A stretch of 64,000 bases of DNA from Candidatus Bipolaricaulis sibiricus (GCA_004102645.1 CP034928.1:1170153-1234152); one strand, 5' to 3'. Shown: positions 16,974 to 26,493, numbered from the stretch's first letter. Numbers and translations are program-made. The notes: generated by a model from the letters alone, not told the origin.

Positions 16974-17198
16974 CTAGATCCGCGTAGCGATCCCCAACAG
17001 GGCGTGAAGGGTCGCCACGAGGAGCGTGGCATACGCCAGGCGGCGGTGAATCTTCACCGGGCGTCGTCTCTTGAGGACCCGGGACATTCCCATCGCTCCC
17101 GCCGTGGACAGGAGGAGGGCGTAGCCGACGAGCCCGAGGTAGAAGATCACCGGGTACGGCCCCACGTAGTGGTAGGCGATGTTGCGGAGCGTGTCCAT
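16974..17198 (-). CDS. Small two-helix membrane protein with histidines
   Basis: A 74-residue protein with two hydrophobic helices (about 15-34 and 52-70). His49/Arg50/Arg51 open the second helix (KIHRRLAYATLLVATLHALLG), with another His at about 64; a similar spacing of His residues binds heme in cytochrome b-like and ferric-reductase-like membrane proteins. Its ATG is 1 nt after the stop of the DOMON-domain gene, so the two are surely co-translated. I infer a membrane partner, perhaps heme-carrying, for the exported DOMON protein. The family is not recognised. Confidence 0.7.
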   Translation of the reverse strand: MDTLRNIAYHYVGPYPVIFYLGLVGYALLLSTAGAMGMSRVLKRRRPVKIHRRLAYATLLVATLHALLGIATRI

Positions 17199-17199
17199 G

Positions 17200-18102
17200 T
17201 CAGTCCTCTAGCTTCATCTGGACCGACCCGCGCGCGCTATGGATCGCGGTGAACGACCCTGAGCTGCGGTGGTAGGCCAGAAGAACAGTGTAGGTCTGCC
17301 CAGGCACAAGCACCTTGTCCTCGGCATCGCCGCTGTCCAGCGGAATGATGAACTCAACGACGGTCTGGCCGTCGACGACTGTGCCCGCCGCCCGGAGCAC
17401 GTCCTCACGCGTGTCGCGACGATGGGATGTCGTGCCCGTTCCGAAGTGGTCTTCGATCACGATCCCCGCCGGGGTCACAGCAGCGATGATGTAGTTGGCA
17501 CCCTGCATTCGGTTCACCGGGTCGAACCCCGCGGACACCCATCCCGTGCCAGGGCTGCGCAGCGCGGCGAACAGGACAACGAGGCCGTTGCGCCAGAACA
17601 GCGTGACCCCGCTCCGAGGATCTTGGGCCGACTGGCGGTACTCCCCATCGCCAATCGCACCGTCCGTGACTGGTACGGGTGACCCGGAGTCGGCCACCAC
17701 GTAGTCGGCGGCGAGGATCTGCCCGTCGGAAGAGAAACGCAGAAACGACTCAACGAGGACTGCTCGTCCGGGAACAACGAACTCCACTGCGCCGTACACC
17801 AGACGGGCCTCGGCCACCGCGCGGACGACGCCCGGCAGCGCGTGCCCCTGCACCGGGAACGCCGCAAAGAACTGGGCCCAAGCCGTCCTCACGTCTGGGC
17901 CATAGTAGAAGCCATCCCACTCTGTACCCAGGAACGCCACGCCACCATTGGCAGCGAATCCGGCGACCGCCGCGTCAACCTTCCCGCTGCCCACGGCTTC
18001 CCAATGGGCGAGGGCCCACTCCACCAGATCGTTGCCCGTCGGTTGACCCACCGCCACCCAGCCCACGGCCACCGCGCACATCGCGATCAAGAGACGTCGC
18101 AT
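17200..18102 (-). CDS. Exported protein: SnoaL/NTF2-like domain plus DOMON-like domain
   Basis: About 300 residues. The ATG 9 nt after AGGAGG was preferred over an ATG abutting it. A signal peptide (about 1-20) is followed by an NTF2/SnoaL-type fold (WALAHWEAVGSGKVDAAVAGFA, then VRTAWAQFFAAFPVQGHALPG) and from about 145 a DOMON-like domain (DGAIGDGEYRQSAQ, LFWRNGLVVLFAALRSPGTGWVSAGF, VEFIIPLDSGD). DOMON domains bind heme or sugars and often act in electron transfer at the cell surface. The downstream two-helix histidine protein strengthens a redox reading. Ligand and partner are inferred. Confidence 0.75.
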   Translation of the reverse strand: MRRLLIAMCAVAVGWVAVGQPTGNDLVEWALAHWEAVGSGKVDAAVAGFAANGGVAFLGTEWDGFYYGPDVRTAWAQFFAAFPVQGHALPGVVRAVAEARLVYGAVEFVVPGRAVLVESFLRFSSDGQILAADYVVADSGSPVPVTDGAIGDGEYRQSAQDPRSGVTLFWRNGLVVLFAALRSPGTGWVSAGFDPVNRMQGANYIIAAVTPAGIVIEDHFGTGTTSHRRDTREDVLRAAGTVVDGQTVVEFIIPLDSGDAEDKVLVPGQTYTVLLAYHRSSGSFTAIHSARGSVQMKLED

Positions 18103-18563
18103 CGAGATCATCCTCCTGGAATCACTGAACGAGTTGACTGTACCTGTTCACCCCATCGGACACCACCGTCTCAATCCAGAACAGGGCAGGAAGAGGGTGG
18201 GGCGGAGGTTGGGACCTCCGCCCCTTGGGTGGGATCGCCGTGGATGTGTGCCACGGCGGGGGTGGCAGACCTTACATTGCCTAGCGAACAGGACTCCACG
18301 CGCACGCGGGGCATGATCGGGGATGACCTCGACCACGCCCAGACAGGTATCCGCTCGCTCTCGCTTGCATCGCACCGTCATGATGGCCCTGTCCCCTGGA
18401 CGTACCGTGCAAAACCTGTGGACTTCCTGTGGAGGCGGGGTTCCCGGCATCCGATCCGGTCTGTCGGCCACCGCGTCCCCTTCTGTTGCCCGAGCGGTGG
18501 CCCGTGCGGTGCTGTTGTCGAGGGGGAGAGGATGAAGCAGGATTGGGTCGGAGGACGAAAGGG
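18103..18563. other. Divergent intergenic region with strong hairpin
   Basis: Between the DOMON gene and carbonic anhydrase. A perfect 10-bp stem (GGGGCGGAGG with CCTCCGCCCC, loop TTGGGA) lies at 18199-18224 with no T-run on either side. Its position between divergent genes makes a terminator role unlikely unless an unrecognised RNA ends there. A 107-codon minus-strand frame across it contains a lone CKVCH but is interrupted in sense by the hairpin and has no start signals. Confidence 0.5.
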
Positions 18564-19154
18564 ATGAACCGCACCCAAGCTCTGCACGCCCTCATCGAGG
18601 GAAACCGTCGCCACGCCCGCGGCGCCCATCACCATCCACACCAAGACCCCGACCGCATCGCCTTCCTCGTCTCGGGCCAAAGCCCGTGGGCCGCCGTTCT
18701 CGGTTGCTCCGATTCGCGCGTTCCCCCGGAGATCGTGTTCGATCAAGGCCTGGGTGACCTGTTCGTCGTGCGCACGGCCGGCCACGTCTGCGACGCCACC
18801 GTCCTGGCCAGCCTGGGGTACGCCGTCCACCACCTCCAGGTCCCCCTCGTGGTCGTCCTGGGGCACACCGGCTGTGGTGCCGTGCGCGCGGCCATCGCCC
18901 ATCGGCCCGACGAGCCCGAGGACTGCCTGTGCGCTGCGCTCCGACCGGCAATCGAGAGGGCACGCCTCTGCGCGGGCGACCTCTGCGACCAGGCCGTGCG
19001 GCTCCACGTGGAGGGGATGGTCGCGTACCTCCGGCAGGCCCTGTCCGGACCAGAGGGCCCGGACGTGGTGGGCGCGGTGTACCACCTGGGCTCAGGGCGT
19101 GTCGAGTTCCTCACCCCAGGTGAGCTTACCCCTGGGCCGGGGCGGCCCGGCTGA
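18564..19154 (+). CDS. Beta-class carbonic anhydrase
   Basis: A 196-residue zinc enzyme interconverting CO2 and bicarbonate in the cytoplasm. Zinc ligands Cys48 (GCSDSR, with the catalytic Asp50-Arg52 dyad), His101 and Cys104 (GHTGCGAV) are all present. GGAGG precedes the ATG. A histidine-rich tract (AHHHPH) lies near residue 21, before the catalytic domain. It ends about 75 nt before the promoter of the citrate-cleavage operon; supply of bicarbonate or CO2 to carboxylating steps is a reasonable but unproven link. Confidence 0.93.
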   Translation: MNRTQALHALIEGNRRHARGAHHHPHQDPDRIAFLVSGQSPWAAVLGCSDSRVPPEIVFDQGLGDLFVVRTAGHVCDATVLASLGYAVHHLQVPLVVVLGHTGCGAVRAAIAHRPDEPEDCLCAALRPAIERARLCAGDLCDQAVRLHVEGMVAYLRQALSGPEGPDVVGAVYHLGSGRVEFLTPGELTPGPGRPG

Positions 19155-19230
19155 GGTCCTGGTTCGGCTCCTGCGCGGTGTGTGAGCCGGTCCGACCCCA
19201 CGGCGCACGATCGGGCGGCCTCGACGCCCT

Positions 19231-19258
19231 TTGACTTGTCCGCCCGCCGGGATAGGAT
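19231..19258 (+). promoter_or_regulatory. Promoter of the aconitase/ATP-citrate lyase operon
   Basis: TTGACT and TAGGAT are separated by 16 bp, predicting a start near 19265. It is the only good promoter seen in front of the five-gene run. The IclR regulator encoded second in the run is an obvious candidate to act here, but I see no clear palindromic operator. Confidence 0.55.
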
Positions 19259-19324
19259 GCGCCGCGGAGTGGGACGATGTCTCACATTCTGAGACACGCC
19301 GCCCTCCCCACCGAGGTGATCCGT

Positions 19325-21217
19325 GTGGCGAAAACGTTGACGGAGAAGATCCTCGCCGAGCACATCGTGGAGGGTACGCTCGACAAGGGACACGAGGTGG
19401 GCATCCGGATCGATCAGTGTCTGACCCAGGATTCCACGGGAACGATGGCGTGGCTGGAGTTCGAATCCCTCGGCCTGGACAAGGTCCAGGCGGAATTGGT
19501 CGTGTCGTACAGCGACCATACGTCGCTGGGGTTCAAGGGTGAGTCCACCGACGATCACCTGTTCCTCCAATCGATCGCCTCGCACTACAGCGCCAAGTTC
19601 TCCAAGAACGGGAACGGGGTCTGCCACCAGGTGCACTACGAGCGGTTTGGGATCCCCGGAAAGACGCTCCTCGGCTCGGACTCCCACACCCCCACGGCTG
19701 GCGGATTGGGGATGCTCGGGATCGGGGCCGGCGGCGCCGACGTGGCCGTGGCGATGGGCGGGGGGGTGTTCTACCTCACCGTGCCCAAGGTGCTGCGCGT
19801 GGTCCTCACCGGAAAGCTTCCGTGGGGCGTCACCGCGAAGGACGTCGCCCTGGAGATCCTCCACCGGATCTCGGTGAAGGGCGGCGTGGGCCACTTCATC
19901 GAGTTCGCCGGGCCCGGCGTGAAGACCCTGTCCGTACCCGAGCGGGCGACGATCACGAACATGTGCACCGAGACCGGCGCCACGTCGTCGATCTTCCCCT
20001 CGGATGCGGTGACAAGGAAGTTCCTGGAGATGCAGGGTCGGGGCGCGGACTGGCGCCCACTCGCAGCAGACGCGGGGGGGCAGTACGACGCGACGCTGGA
20101 GATCGATCTCTCGTCCCTCGTCCCCCTCGTCGCGATGCCCGGGAGCCCGGACAACGTGGTCCCGGTGACGGACGTCGCCGGCACGAAGATCGACCAGGTC
20201 TTCATCGGTTCGTGCACGAACGGATCGTACCGCGACATCAAGGTCGTGGCGAAGATCCTCGAGGGCAAGCACGTCGCTCCGGAGATCGACGTCGTGGTGT
20301 CGCCGGCCTCCCGCCAAGCGTGGGAGATGCTCGTCAAGGACGGAAGCTTCCTCGCCCTGACCCGCGCTGGAGTCCGGCTCATCGAGCCTGGCTGCAACGC
20401 GTGCATCGGGATCGGGTTTGTTCCCGGCACGAACTCCCTCTCGCTCCGCACGGTGAACCGGAACTGGAAGGGGCGCGGGGGAAACGAGCTCGGAAAGCTC
20501 GCCCTCACCAGCCCCGAGGTGGCCGCGGCGTCGGCCCTGACGGGGGCGATTGCCGACCCGCGCGAGCTCCCACCGGTCACGGTGCGGGTCGCCAAGCTCG
20601 TTGTCGATGACGTGATGATCGTCGAGCCGCAGGGCCCGTCCGTTCCCATCCGGCGGGCCCCGAACATCGTGAAGATGGCCCCCCCACGTCCCCTGCCGTC
20701 CGTGCTTGGGGGCGAGGTCCTGCTCAAGGTCGGGGACGGGGTCTCCACGGATGCGATCCTCCCTGCCGGCCCGCTCACCCAGCACCTGCGCTCGAACCTG
20801 CCCGAGATCGCCACGTTCACGTTCCACTACGAGGACAAGACGTTCGCGGCCCGCGCGGCGGAGAAGGGCGGGGGGTTCATCGTGGGCGGCGAGAACTACG
20901 GTCAAGGCTCATCCCGCGAGCACGCGGCGCTCGCCCCGTGGCAGCTCGGGATCAAGGCCGTCATCGCCAAGAGCTTTGCCCGAATCCACAAGGCAAACCT
21001 GATCAACGTGGGGATCCTTCCCCTCGTGGGCGACACCGCGGGCCTCGACACCGGCGACAAGCTGGAGATCGACGTCTCCGACCTCCGCCGCCCGCTTGTC
21101 GTGCGCAACGTCACCAAGGCAACGACGATCCCGGTCGTGGCCGAGCTCTCCGATCGCGACATCCGCATGATCCGGGTGGGGGGGCTCCTGGCGATGGCCC
21201 TCGCCGGCAGAAGGTAG
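19325..21217 (+). CDS. acn: Aconitate hydratase, single-chain bacterial (Aquifex-like) type
   Basis: About 630 residues, isomerising citrate and isocitrate through an [4Fe-4S] cluster. Cluster cysteines are in GSCTNGS (about 297) and GCNACIG (about 357 and 360). The substrate motif GSDSHTPTAGG lies near 118, and the C-terminal swivel domain carries GENYGQGSSREHAAL. I favour the GTG with GAGGTG 6 nt upstream, because the protein then opens with AKTLTEKIL as homologues do. An in-frame ATG at 19277 is the alternative. It is the first gene of the run leading to ATP-citrate lyase, so in the reductive direction it would convert isocitrate to citrate. Confidence 0.95.
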   Translation: MAKTLTEKILAEHIVEGTLDKGHEVGIRIDQCLTQDSTGTMAWLEFESLGLDKVQAELVVSYSDHTSLGFKGESTDDHLFLQSIASHYSAKFSKNGNGVCHQVHYERFGIPGKTLLGSDSHTPTAGGLGMLGIGAGGADVAVAMGGGVFYLTVPKVLRVVLTGKLPWGVTAKDVALEILHRISVKGGVGHFIEFAGPGVKTLSVPERATITNMCTETGATSSIFPSDAVTRKFLEMQGRGADWRPLAADAGGQYDATLEIDLSSLVPLVAMPGSPDNVVPVTDVAGTKIDQVFIGSCTNGSYRDIKVVAKILEGKHVAPEIDVVVSPASRQAWEMLVKDGSFLALTRAGVRLIEPGCNACIGIGFVPGTNSLSLRTVNRNWKGRGGNELGKLALTSPEVAAASALTGAIADPRELPPVTVRVAKLVVDDVMIVEPQGPSVPIRRAPNIVKMAPPRPLPSVLGGEVLLKVGDGVSTDAILPAGPLTQHLRSNLPEIATFTFHYEDKTFAARAAEKGGGFIVGGENYGQGSSREHAALAPWQLGIKAVIAKSFARIHKANLINVGILPLVGDTAGLDTGDKLEIDVSDLRRPLVVRNVTKATTIPVVAELSDRDIRMIRVGGLLAMALAGRR

Positions 21218-21236
21218 CCGGGGGGGCACGAGCCGC

Positions 21237-21986
21237 GTGAACACCCTCGAAAAGGGCCTGCGGATCCTCACCCTCCTGGGCGAGGGTCAGTCCGAGCTGA
21301 GCGCGGCCGACATCGCCCGCGCCCTCGGCCTTCCCCGAAGCACGGCCTACCGGTACGTCGCCGCCCTCAGGTCGCACGGCCTGATCGAGGAGGACCCCCA
21401 CACGGGCCTGCTCCGGCTGGGGCCACGGCTCCTTCAGCTCGCGGGAAGCGTGCGGCGGAAGGGGCTCATCGAGATCGCCTTGCCACGGATGGAGCGTCTG
21501 GTGGCGGCAACCGGCGAGACGGTCATCCTGGCAGGTCTCCACGAGACGAGCGGGATCTGCCTCGAGCGGGTGGAGGGACACCACGCCCTGCGTGTGTCAC
21601 ACGAACGGGGGGCGGTGTTTCCCCTCCACGCCGGGGCAACGGGCAAGGTGCTCCTCGCGTACCTGCCCAAGGACGATCAGGAGAGGATCATCGCCCAAGG
21701 CCTGCCCCGGTTCACCGCGACCACGATCACCGATCCCACCGCGTTGAGGGTTGAACTCGACCGCATCCGGAGTGTCGGGTACGCCGAGAGCGATGGAGAA
21801 GTGATCCCCCACACGTACGGCCTTGCCGTACCGATCTTGAGCGGAGCGGGTCGGATTCTCGCTGCGCTGGGGGCCTCAGCTCCCAGCACACGGTTGGGGG
21901 CGCGAACCAAGAAACCTGTACTGAATGAACTCTCCACCACAGCGCAGGCCATCGCGCGCGAGCTGGAGATCTACAACAGGAGCTAG
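21237..21986 (+). CDS. IclR-family transcriptional regulator
   Basis: A 249-residue regulator. The N-terminal winged helix-turn-helix (LSAADIARALGLPRSTAYRYVAAL, about 21-45) is followed by the IclR effector domain (GETVILAGLHETSGICLERV, FPLHAGATGKVLLAYLP, and near the end AVPILSGAGRILAALGASAP). The start is GTG. It lies in the same direction 19 nt after aconitase and 21 nt before isocitrate dehydrogenase, embedded in the pathway operon. IclR proteins bind small organic acids such as glyoxylate and aromatic acids; an organic-acid signal controlling this operon is the simplest inference. Confidence 0.92.
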   Translation: MNTLEKGLRILTLLGEGQSELSAADIARALGLPRSTAYRYVAALRSHGLIEEDPHTGLLRLGPRLLQLAGSVRRKGLIEIALPRMERLVAATGETVILAGLHETSGICLERVEGHHALRVSHERGAVFPLHAGATGKVLLAYLPKDDQERIIAQGLPRFTATTITDPTALRVELDRIRSVGYAESDGEVIPHTYGLAVPILSGAGRILAALGASAPSTRLGARTKKPVLNELSTTAQAIARELEIYNRS

Positions 21987-22007
21987 GAGATCTGAAGGAG
22001 GTTTGTC

Positions 22008-23307
22008 GTGAGCAAGGGTGCACGTGTTCCCGAGAATGGACAACCCATCACCATGACGCCCGCCGGGCTGAAGGTGCCCGATCGGCCCATCATCCCCTAC
22101 ATCCGCGGCGACGGGACCGGGGTGGACATCACGCCGGTGATGCTTCGCGTCGTGGACGCGGCGGTGGAGAAGGCGTACGGAGGGAAGAGGAAGATCGCCT
22201 GGATGAAGGTCTACGCCGGGGATGAAGCGATCGAGCACTTCCACCCGGGGCTATCCGAGGATCAGATCAAGGCCATCCCCCCCGACGAGCGGCAGAAGCT
22301 GTACCTCCCCGAGGAGACGGCCCAGGCGATCCAGAAGTACCTCGTTGCCATCAAGGGCCCGCTCACCACGCCGGTCGGGGGCGGGATCCGCAGCCTCAAC
22401 GTCACCCTCCGCCAGGTGCTCGACCTCTACGCGTGCGTGCGGCCGGTGAAGCACATTGGAACCCCCGCTCCGGTTCGCGAGCCGGAGAAGGTGGACATGG
22501 TCTTCTTCCGGGAGAACACGGAGGACGTCTACGCGGGGATCGAGTGGAAGGCCGGCTCGCCCGAGGCCGACAGAGTCATCGCCTGGCTGCGGCGCGAGAT
22601 GAAGGTGACGTCGATCCGGTTTCCCGAGCGCTGCGGCATCGGTGTGAAGCCGATCAGCGAAGAGGGCTCGAAGCGCCTCGTCAAGGCGGCGATCGAGTAC
22701 GCCATCGCCGACAAGCGCCCGAAGGTCACCCTCGTGCACAAGGGGAACATCATGAAGTTCACCGAGGGTGCGTTCCGCGACTGGGGGTACGAGGTCGGGA
22801 AGACGTACCCGCAGATCGTGACCGAGGAAGAGGTCACCACAACCTACGGCGGAAGGGTTCCGGCCGGCAAGATCGTTCTCAACGACCGCATCGCCGACCA
22901 GTTCTTCCAGCAGATGCTGCTACGGCCCGACGAGTACTCCGTTGTCGCGACGACGAACCTCAAACGGCGACTACATGACCGATGCGGCGGCGGCCCAGGT
23001 CGGTGGTCTCGGCGTGGCTCCCGGAGCGAACATCAACTACCACACCGGCCACGCCGTGTTCGAGGCCACCCACGGCACGGCCCCCAAGTACGCCGGCCAG
23101 GACAAGGTGAACCCGGGAAGCCTCATCCTCTCCGCCGTGGAGATGCTCAAGTACCTGGGCTGGCGCGAGCCCGCCGAGGCCATCCTCCGCGCAATGAGTG
23201 CCGCCATTGCCTCCAAGCACGTGACGTACGACCTCGAGCGGCTGATGCCGGGGGCGACCCTCGTCTCCTGCTCCCAGTTCGGCGACGAGATCGTGAAGCG
23301 CCTGTAG
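22008..23307 (+). CDS. icd: NADP-type isocitrate dehydrogenase, frameshifted as given
   Basis: Homodimeric-type isocitrate dehydrogenase, E. coli-like. The GTG start has AAGGAGG 6 nt upstream. [17 protein letters not shown] opens the substrate domain. [12 protein letters not shown], the phosphate/isocitrate region around SLNVTLRQ and the catalytic [15 protein letters not shown] are intact. After VATTNL the frame is lost: the expected [17 protein letters not shown] continues in the next frame to a stop at 23307. One extra A in CAAACGGCGAC near 22962-22964 accounts for it. Without the indel the protein would be about 432 residues. Sequencing or assembly error is likelier than a dead gene, since both halves are well conserved. 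Confidence 0.88.
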
Positions 23308-23317
23308 GGAGAGAGAG

Positions 23318-24601
23318 ATGGCCCAGAAAGGAATCCGGGAGTACGACGCCAAGCGGCTGCTCGCCCAGGCGATCGGGAAGTACTCCGGCGGCCGGTTCGC
23401 GTTCGACGATCGTCTCGTCCTCGTCACGCCGGAGACGGACCTGGCGAGGTTGGGGAAGGACCACCCCTGGCTCCGGACGGAGAAGCTCGTCGTGAAGCCC
23501 GACCAGCTGTTCGGGAAGCGGGGAAAGAACAAGCTCCTCCTCCTCGACGCCGACCTCCAGGCCGCGGTGGCGTGGATCGGCGAGCGGATGGGGAAGGAGG
23601 TGACGATCGAGGGTGCGGGCGGGAAGACGACCGGCGTCCTCACCCACTTCCTCATCGAGCCATTCGCCCCCCACGACGCGGAGTACTACCTCGCGTTCAC
23701 GAGCTCTCGTGACGCCGACACGATCCACTTCTCCCCGCAGGGTGGGGTGGACATCGAGTCGGTGTGGAACACGGTGGTCTCGATCGAGGTCCCGGTACTG
23801 ACGGACCCAGCAAAGGTCGAGGTCCTGGCGAAGCTCCCGAACGTCCCCCACAAGGAAACCGTGGCCGCGTTCGTCCAGGCCCTGTACGGGATCTACGTCG
23901 ACTACCACTTCACCTACCTTGAGTTCAACCCGATCGCGTTCTCCCACGGGAGGCTGCTCCCGTTGGACACCGTGGCCAAGCTCGACGACACCGCGGCGTT
24001 CCAGTGCGCGGACAAGTGGGGACCGATCGAGTTTCCTCGTCCCTTTGGCCGGCCGATGACGCCGGAGGAAGCGTACGTGGAGTCGCTCGACGCCAAGACC
24101 GGGGCGTCGCTCAAGCTCACCCTTCTCAATCCGGACGGACGGGTGTGGCTCCTCGTCGCCGGCGGCGGGGCGAGCGTGATCTACGCCGACACGGTGGTCG
24201 ATCTGGGGTTGGGAAGGGGACTCGCGAACTACGGCGAGTACTCCGGCGATCCGTCGACCGAGCTCACCTACGAGTACACGAAGACCCTCCTCGACCTCAT
24301 GACCCGGAAGCCGGATCCCCACGGGCGCCCCAAGTACCTCCTCATCGGGGGCGGAATCGCCAACTTCACCGATGTCGCGAAGACGTTCACCGGGATCATC
24401 CAGGCCCTCGAGGAGCACAAGGACAAGCTCCGGAAGAACCACGTCAAGATCTACGTCCGCCGCGGGGGGCCCAACTACAAGGAGGGCTTGGAGAACATGC
24501 GGAGGCTGGGGGAGCGAATCGGCGTCCCGCTCGAGGTGTACGGGCCGGAGACCCACATGACGCGGATCGTGTCCCTCGCCCTCGAGGAGGCCCAGCGATG
24601 A
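23318..24601 (+). CDS. aclA: ATP-citrate lyase, AclA-type (small) subunit
   Basis: A 427-residue subunit matching plant AclA in length and order: [12 protein letters not shown] at the N-terminus, [16 protein letters not shown] in the ATP-grasp region, [14 protein letters not shown], and the citrate/CoA-ligase block [15 protein letters not shown]. With AclB it converts citrate, CoA and ATP to acetyl-CoA, oxaloacetate, ADP and phosphate. A GGGAGAGAG ribosome binding site precedes the ATG, and its stop overlaps the aclB start (ATGA), giving coupled synthesis of the two subunits. The arrangement resembles the plant, fungal and green-sulfur two-gene forms rather than the fused animal enzyme. Confidence 0.95.
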   Translation: MAQKGIREYDAKRLLAQAIGKYSGGRFAFDDRLVLVTPETDLARLGKDHPWLRTEKLVVKPDQLFGKRGKNKLLLLDADLQAAVAWIGERMGKEVTIEGAGGKTTGVLTHFLIEPFAPHDAEYYLAFTSSRDADTIHFSPQGGVDIESVWNTVVSIEVPVLTDPAKVEVLAKLPNVPHKETVAAFVQALYGIYVDYHFTYLEFNPIAFSHGRLLPLDTVAKLDDTAAFQCADKWGPIEFPRPFGRPMTPEEAYVESLDAKTGASLKLTLLNPDGRVWLLVAGGGASVIYADTVVDLGLGRGLANYGEYSGDPSTELTYEYTKTLLDLMTRKPDPHGRPKYLLIGGGIANFTDVAKTFTGIIQALEEHKDKLRKNHVKIYVRRGGPNYKEGLENMRRLGERIGVPLEVYGPETHMTRIVSLALEEAQR

Positions 24602-26448
24602 GAGCTGACTACGAGCTCTTCACAGTAGACACCCAGGCGTTCATCTACGGGGAGCAGCTGCGCGCGGCGCAGCGGATGCTCGACTTCGACTACCTGTGCC
24701 GACGGGCGAAGCCATCGGTGGTAGCCCTTGTCACCCCTGAGCGCGGTGGGTTCGAGAAGCTGTTCTGGGGAACGAAGGAGATCCGTATCCCACGGATCAC
24801 GAACCTCACCGAGGCCGCGGCCCGGTTCCCCGAGGCCGACGTCCTCGTCAACTTCGCCAGCCAGCGCTCGGCGTACGACGTGACGGTGGAAGCCCTCGAG
24901 ATCCCCACGATCCGTACGATCGCCGTGATCGCGGAGGGGATCCCCGAGCGGCAGTCGCGGCGAATGGCCGCCCTCGCCAAGGCGAACGGGAAGTGGATCA
25001 TCGGTCCCGCCACCGTCGGCGGGGTCAAGGCGGGGTGCTTCAAGATCGGGAACGCCGCGGGCACGATGGACAACATCCGTGAGGCCAAGCTGTTCCGCCC
25101 CGGTTCAGTGGGATTCGTGTCCGTGTCCGGCGGGTTGTCCAACGAGGCGTACAACATCGTCGCCCGAGCGACAGACGGCCTGAACGAGGGGATCGCGATC
25201 GGCGGCGATGCCTTCCCCGGGTCGACCCTCCTCGAGCACCTCCTCCGGTTCGAGCAGAACCCCGCGATCAAACTTCTGGTGAGCCTGGGCGAGGTCGGGG
25301 GGACCAAGGAGTACGAGATCGCCGAGGCCGTGAAGGCCGGGAAGATCACCAGACCCCTCGTGATGTGGGTGTCCGGAACGTGCGCCAAGGTCCTTCCCGG
25401 CCAGGTCCAGTTCGGCCACGCCGGGGCCAGGGCCGACAGTGCGGCGGAGACCGCCGACGCCAAGAACGCCGCCCTTCGTGAGGCGGGCGTCATCGTTCCC
25501 AAGTCGTTCGACGACTACGGGCTCCGGATCAAGGAAACCTATGACCGGCTGGTGGAGGCGGGACCGATTGTCCCCGCCGCCGACGTGACGCCGCCCAGCA
25601 TCCCCCTCGACTACGCCCAGGCGCGGGCCGAAGGGCTTGTGCGGAGACCCACGAACTTCGTCTCCACGATCTGCGACGAGCGGGGCGACGTCCACACCTA
25701 CTGCGGGGTCCCCATCAACCGTGTGATCGAGGAGAGGTACGGGATTGGGGGGGTGATCGGGCTCCTGTGGTTCAAGAAGGACATCCCGCCCTACGCCCGC
25801 GAGTTCATCGACATCGTCCTCCAGATCATCGCTGACCATGGCCCGGCCGTGTCCGGGGCCCACAACACGATCGTCGCCGCCCGGGCGGGCAAGGATCTCA
25901 TCAGCTCGCTCGTGTCGGGGATCCTCACCATCGGTCCCCGGTTCGGCGGGGCGGTCAATGGCGCGGCGGAGCACTTCCTGCACGGGCTGCGCAGCGGCCT
26001 TGCCCCACGCCAGTTCGTGGACGAGATGAGGAAGCGCAACGTGCGGATCCAGGGGATCGGCCACCGCCTGCATTCCCTGGAGAACCCCGACGCGCGGGTC
26101 GAGCTGATGAAGGCGTTCGCCCGGAAGCACTTCCGGGGGACCCCCCTCCTCGACTACGCCCTCGCTGTGGAGCAGGTCACGACCCAGAAGAAGGGGAACC
26201 TGATCCTGAACGTAGATGGTTGCATCGGGGTCCTGTTGGTTGATCTCCTCGTCGAGCTCCGGTTCAGCGACGAGGAGATCGACGAGATGATCCGCGCCGG
26301 GCTGTTCAACGCGTTCTTCGTGCTCGGGCGCTCGGTCGGGCTCATCGGCCACTACTTCGACCAGGTACGGCTCGAGCAAGATCTGTACCGCCATCCACTC
26401 GACGACATCCTGTACGACGTCCCCCAGGCCCCGGAGAAGGTGGGATAG
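24598..26448 (+). CDS. aclB: ATP-citrate lyase, AclB-type (large) subunit
   Basis: A 616-residue subunit with two parts. The first 330 residues are succinyl-CoA-synthetase-like, including the CoA-binding region GPATVGGVKAGCFKIGN and the phosphorylated histidine His274 in FGHAGARADS. The C-terminal citrate-synthase-like lyase domain has GAHNTIVAARAGKDL, GPRFGGAVNGAAE and GIGHRLHSLENPDARV with its catalytic histidine. All key residues I can place are present. The ATG lies in the aclA stop. It is the last gene of the operon and is followed by a strong hairpin. Confidence 0.95.
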   Translation: MRADYELFTVDTQAFIYGEQLRAAQRMLDFDYLCRRAKPSVVALVTPERGGFEKLFWGTKEIRIPRITNLTEAAARFPEADVLVNFASQRSAYDVTVEALEIPTIRTIAVIAEGIPERQSRRMAALAKANGKWIIGPATVGGVKAGCFKIGNAAGTMDNIREAKLFRPGSVGFVSVSGGLSNEAYNIVARATDGLNEGIAIGGDAFPGSTLLEHLLRFEQNPAIKLLVSLGEVGGTKEYEIAEAVKAGKITRPLVMWVSGTCAKVLPGQVQFGHAGARADSAAETADAKNAALREAGVIVPKSFDDYGLRIKETYDRLVEAGPIVPAADVTPPSIPLDYAQARAEGLVRRPTNFVSTICDERGDVHTYCGVPINRVIEERYGIGGVIGLLWFKKDIPPYAREFIDIVLQIIADHGPAVSGAHNTIVAARAGKDLISSLVSGILTIGPRFGGAVNGAAEHFLHGLRSGLAPRQFVDEMRKRNVRIQGIGHRLHSLENPDARVELMKAFARKHFRGTPLLDYALAVEQVTTQKKGNLILNVDGCIGVLLVDLLVELRFSDEEIDEMIRAGLFNAFFVLGRSVGLIGHYFDQVRLEQDLYRHPLDDILYDVPQAPEKVG

Positions 26449-26462
26449 ACGGCACCAGCCAA

Positions 26463-26493
26463 GCCCCCCGGCTGGCCCACACCAGCCGGGGGC
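26463..26493 (+). terminator. Hairpin after aclB
   Basis: An 11-bp stem (CCCCCGGCTGG with CCAGCCGGGGG) closes a 6-nt loop 16 nt after the aclB stop. There is no T-run, so it may act as a GC-rich terminator or as a 3'-end stabiliser. Confidence 0.65.

Noticed and set aside
18148-18471. 107-codon frame with CKVCH and GPNL, reminiscent of cytochrome c
   Set aside because: No start or ribosome binding site, no signal peptide, and a strong hairpin interrupts the sense of the frame; single CxxCH motifs arise easily in GC-rich sequence.
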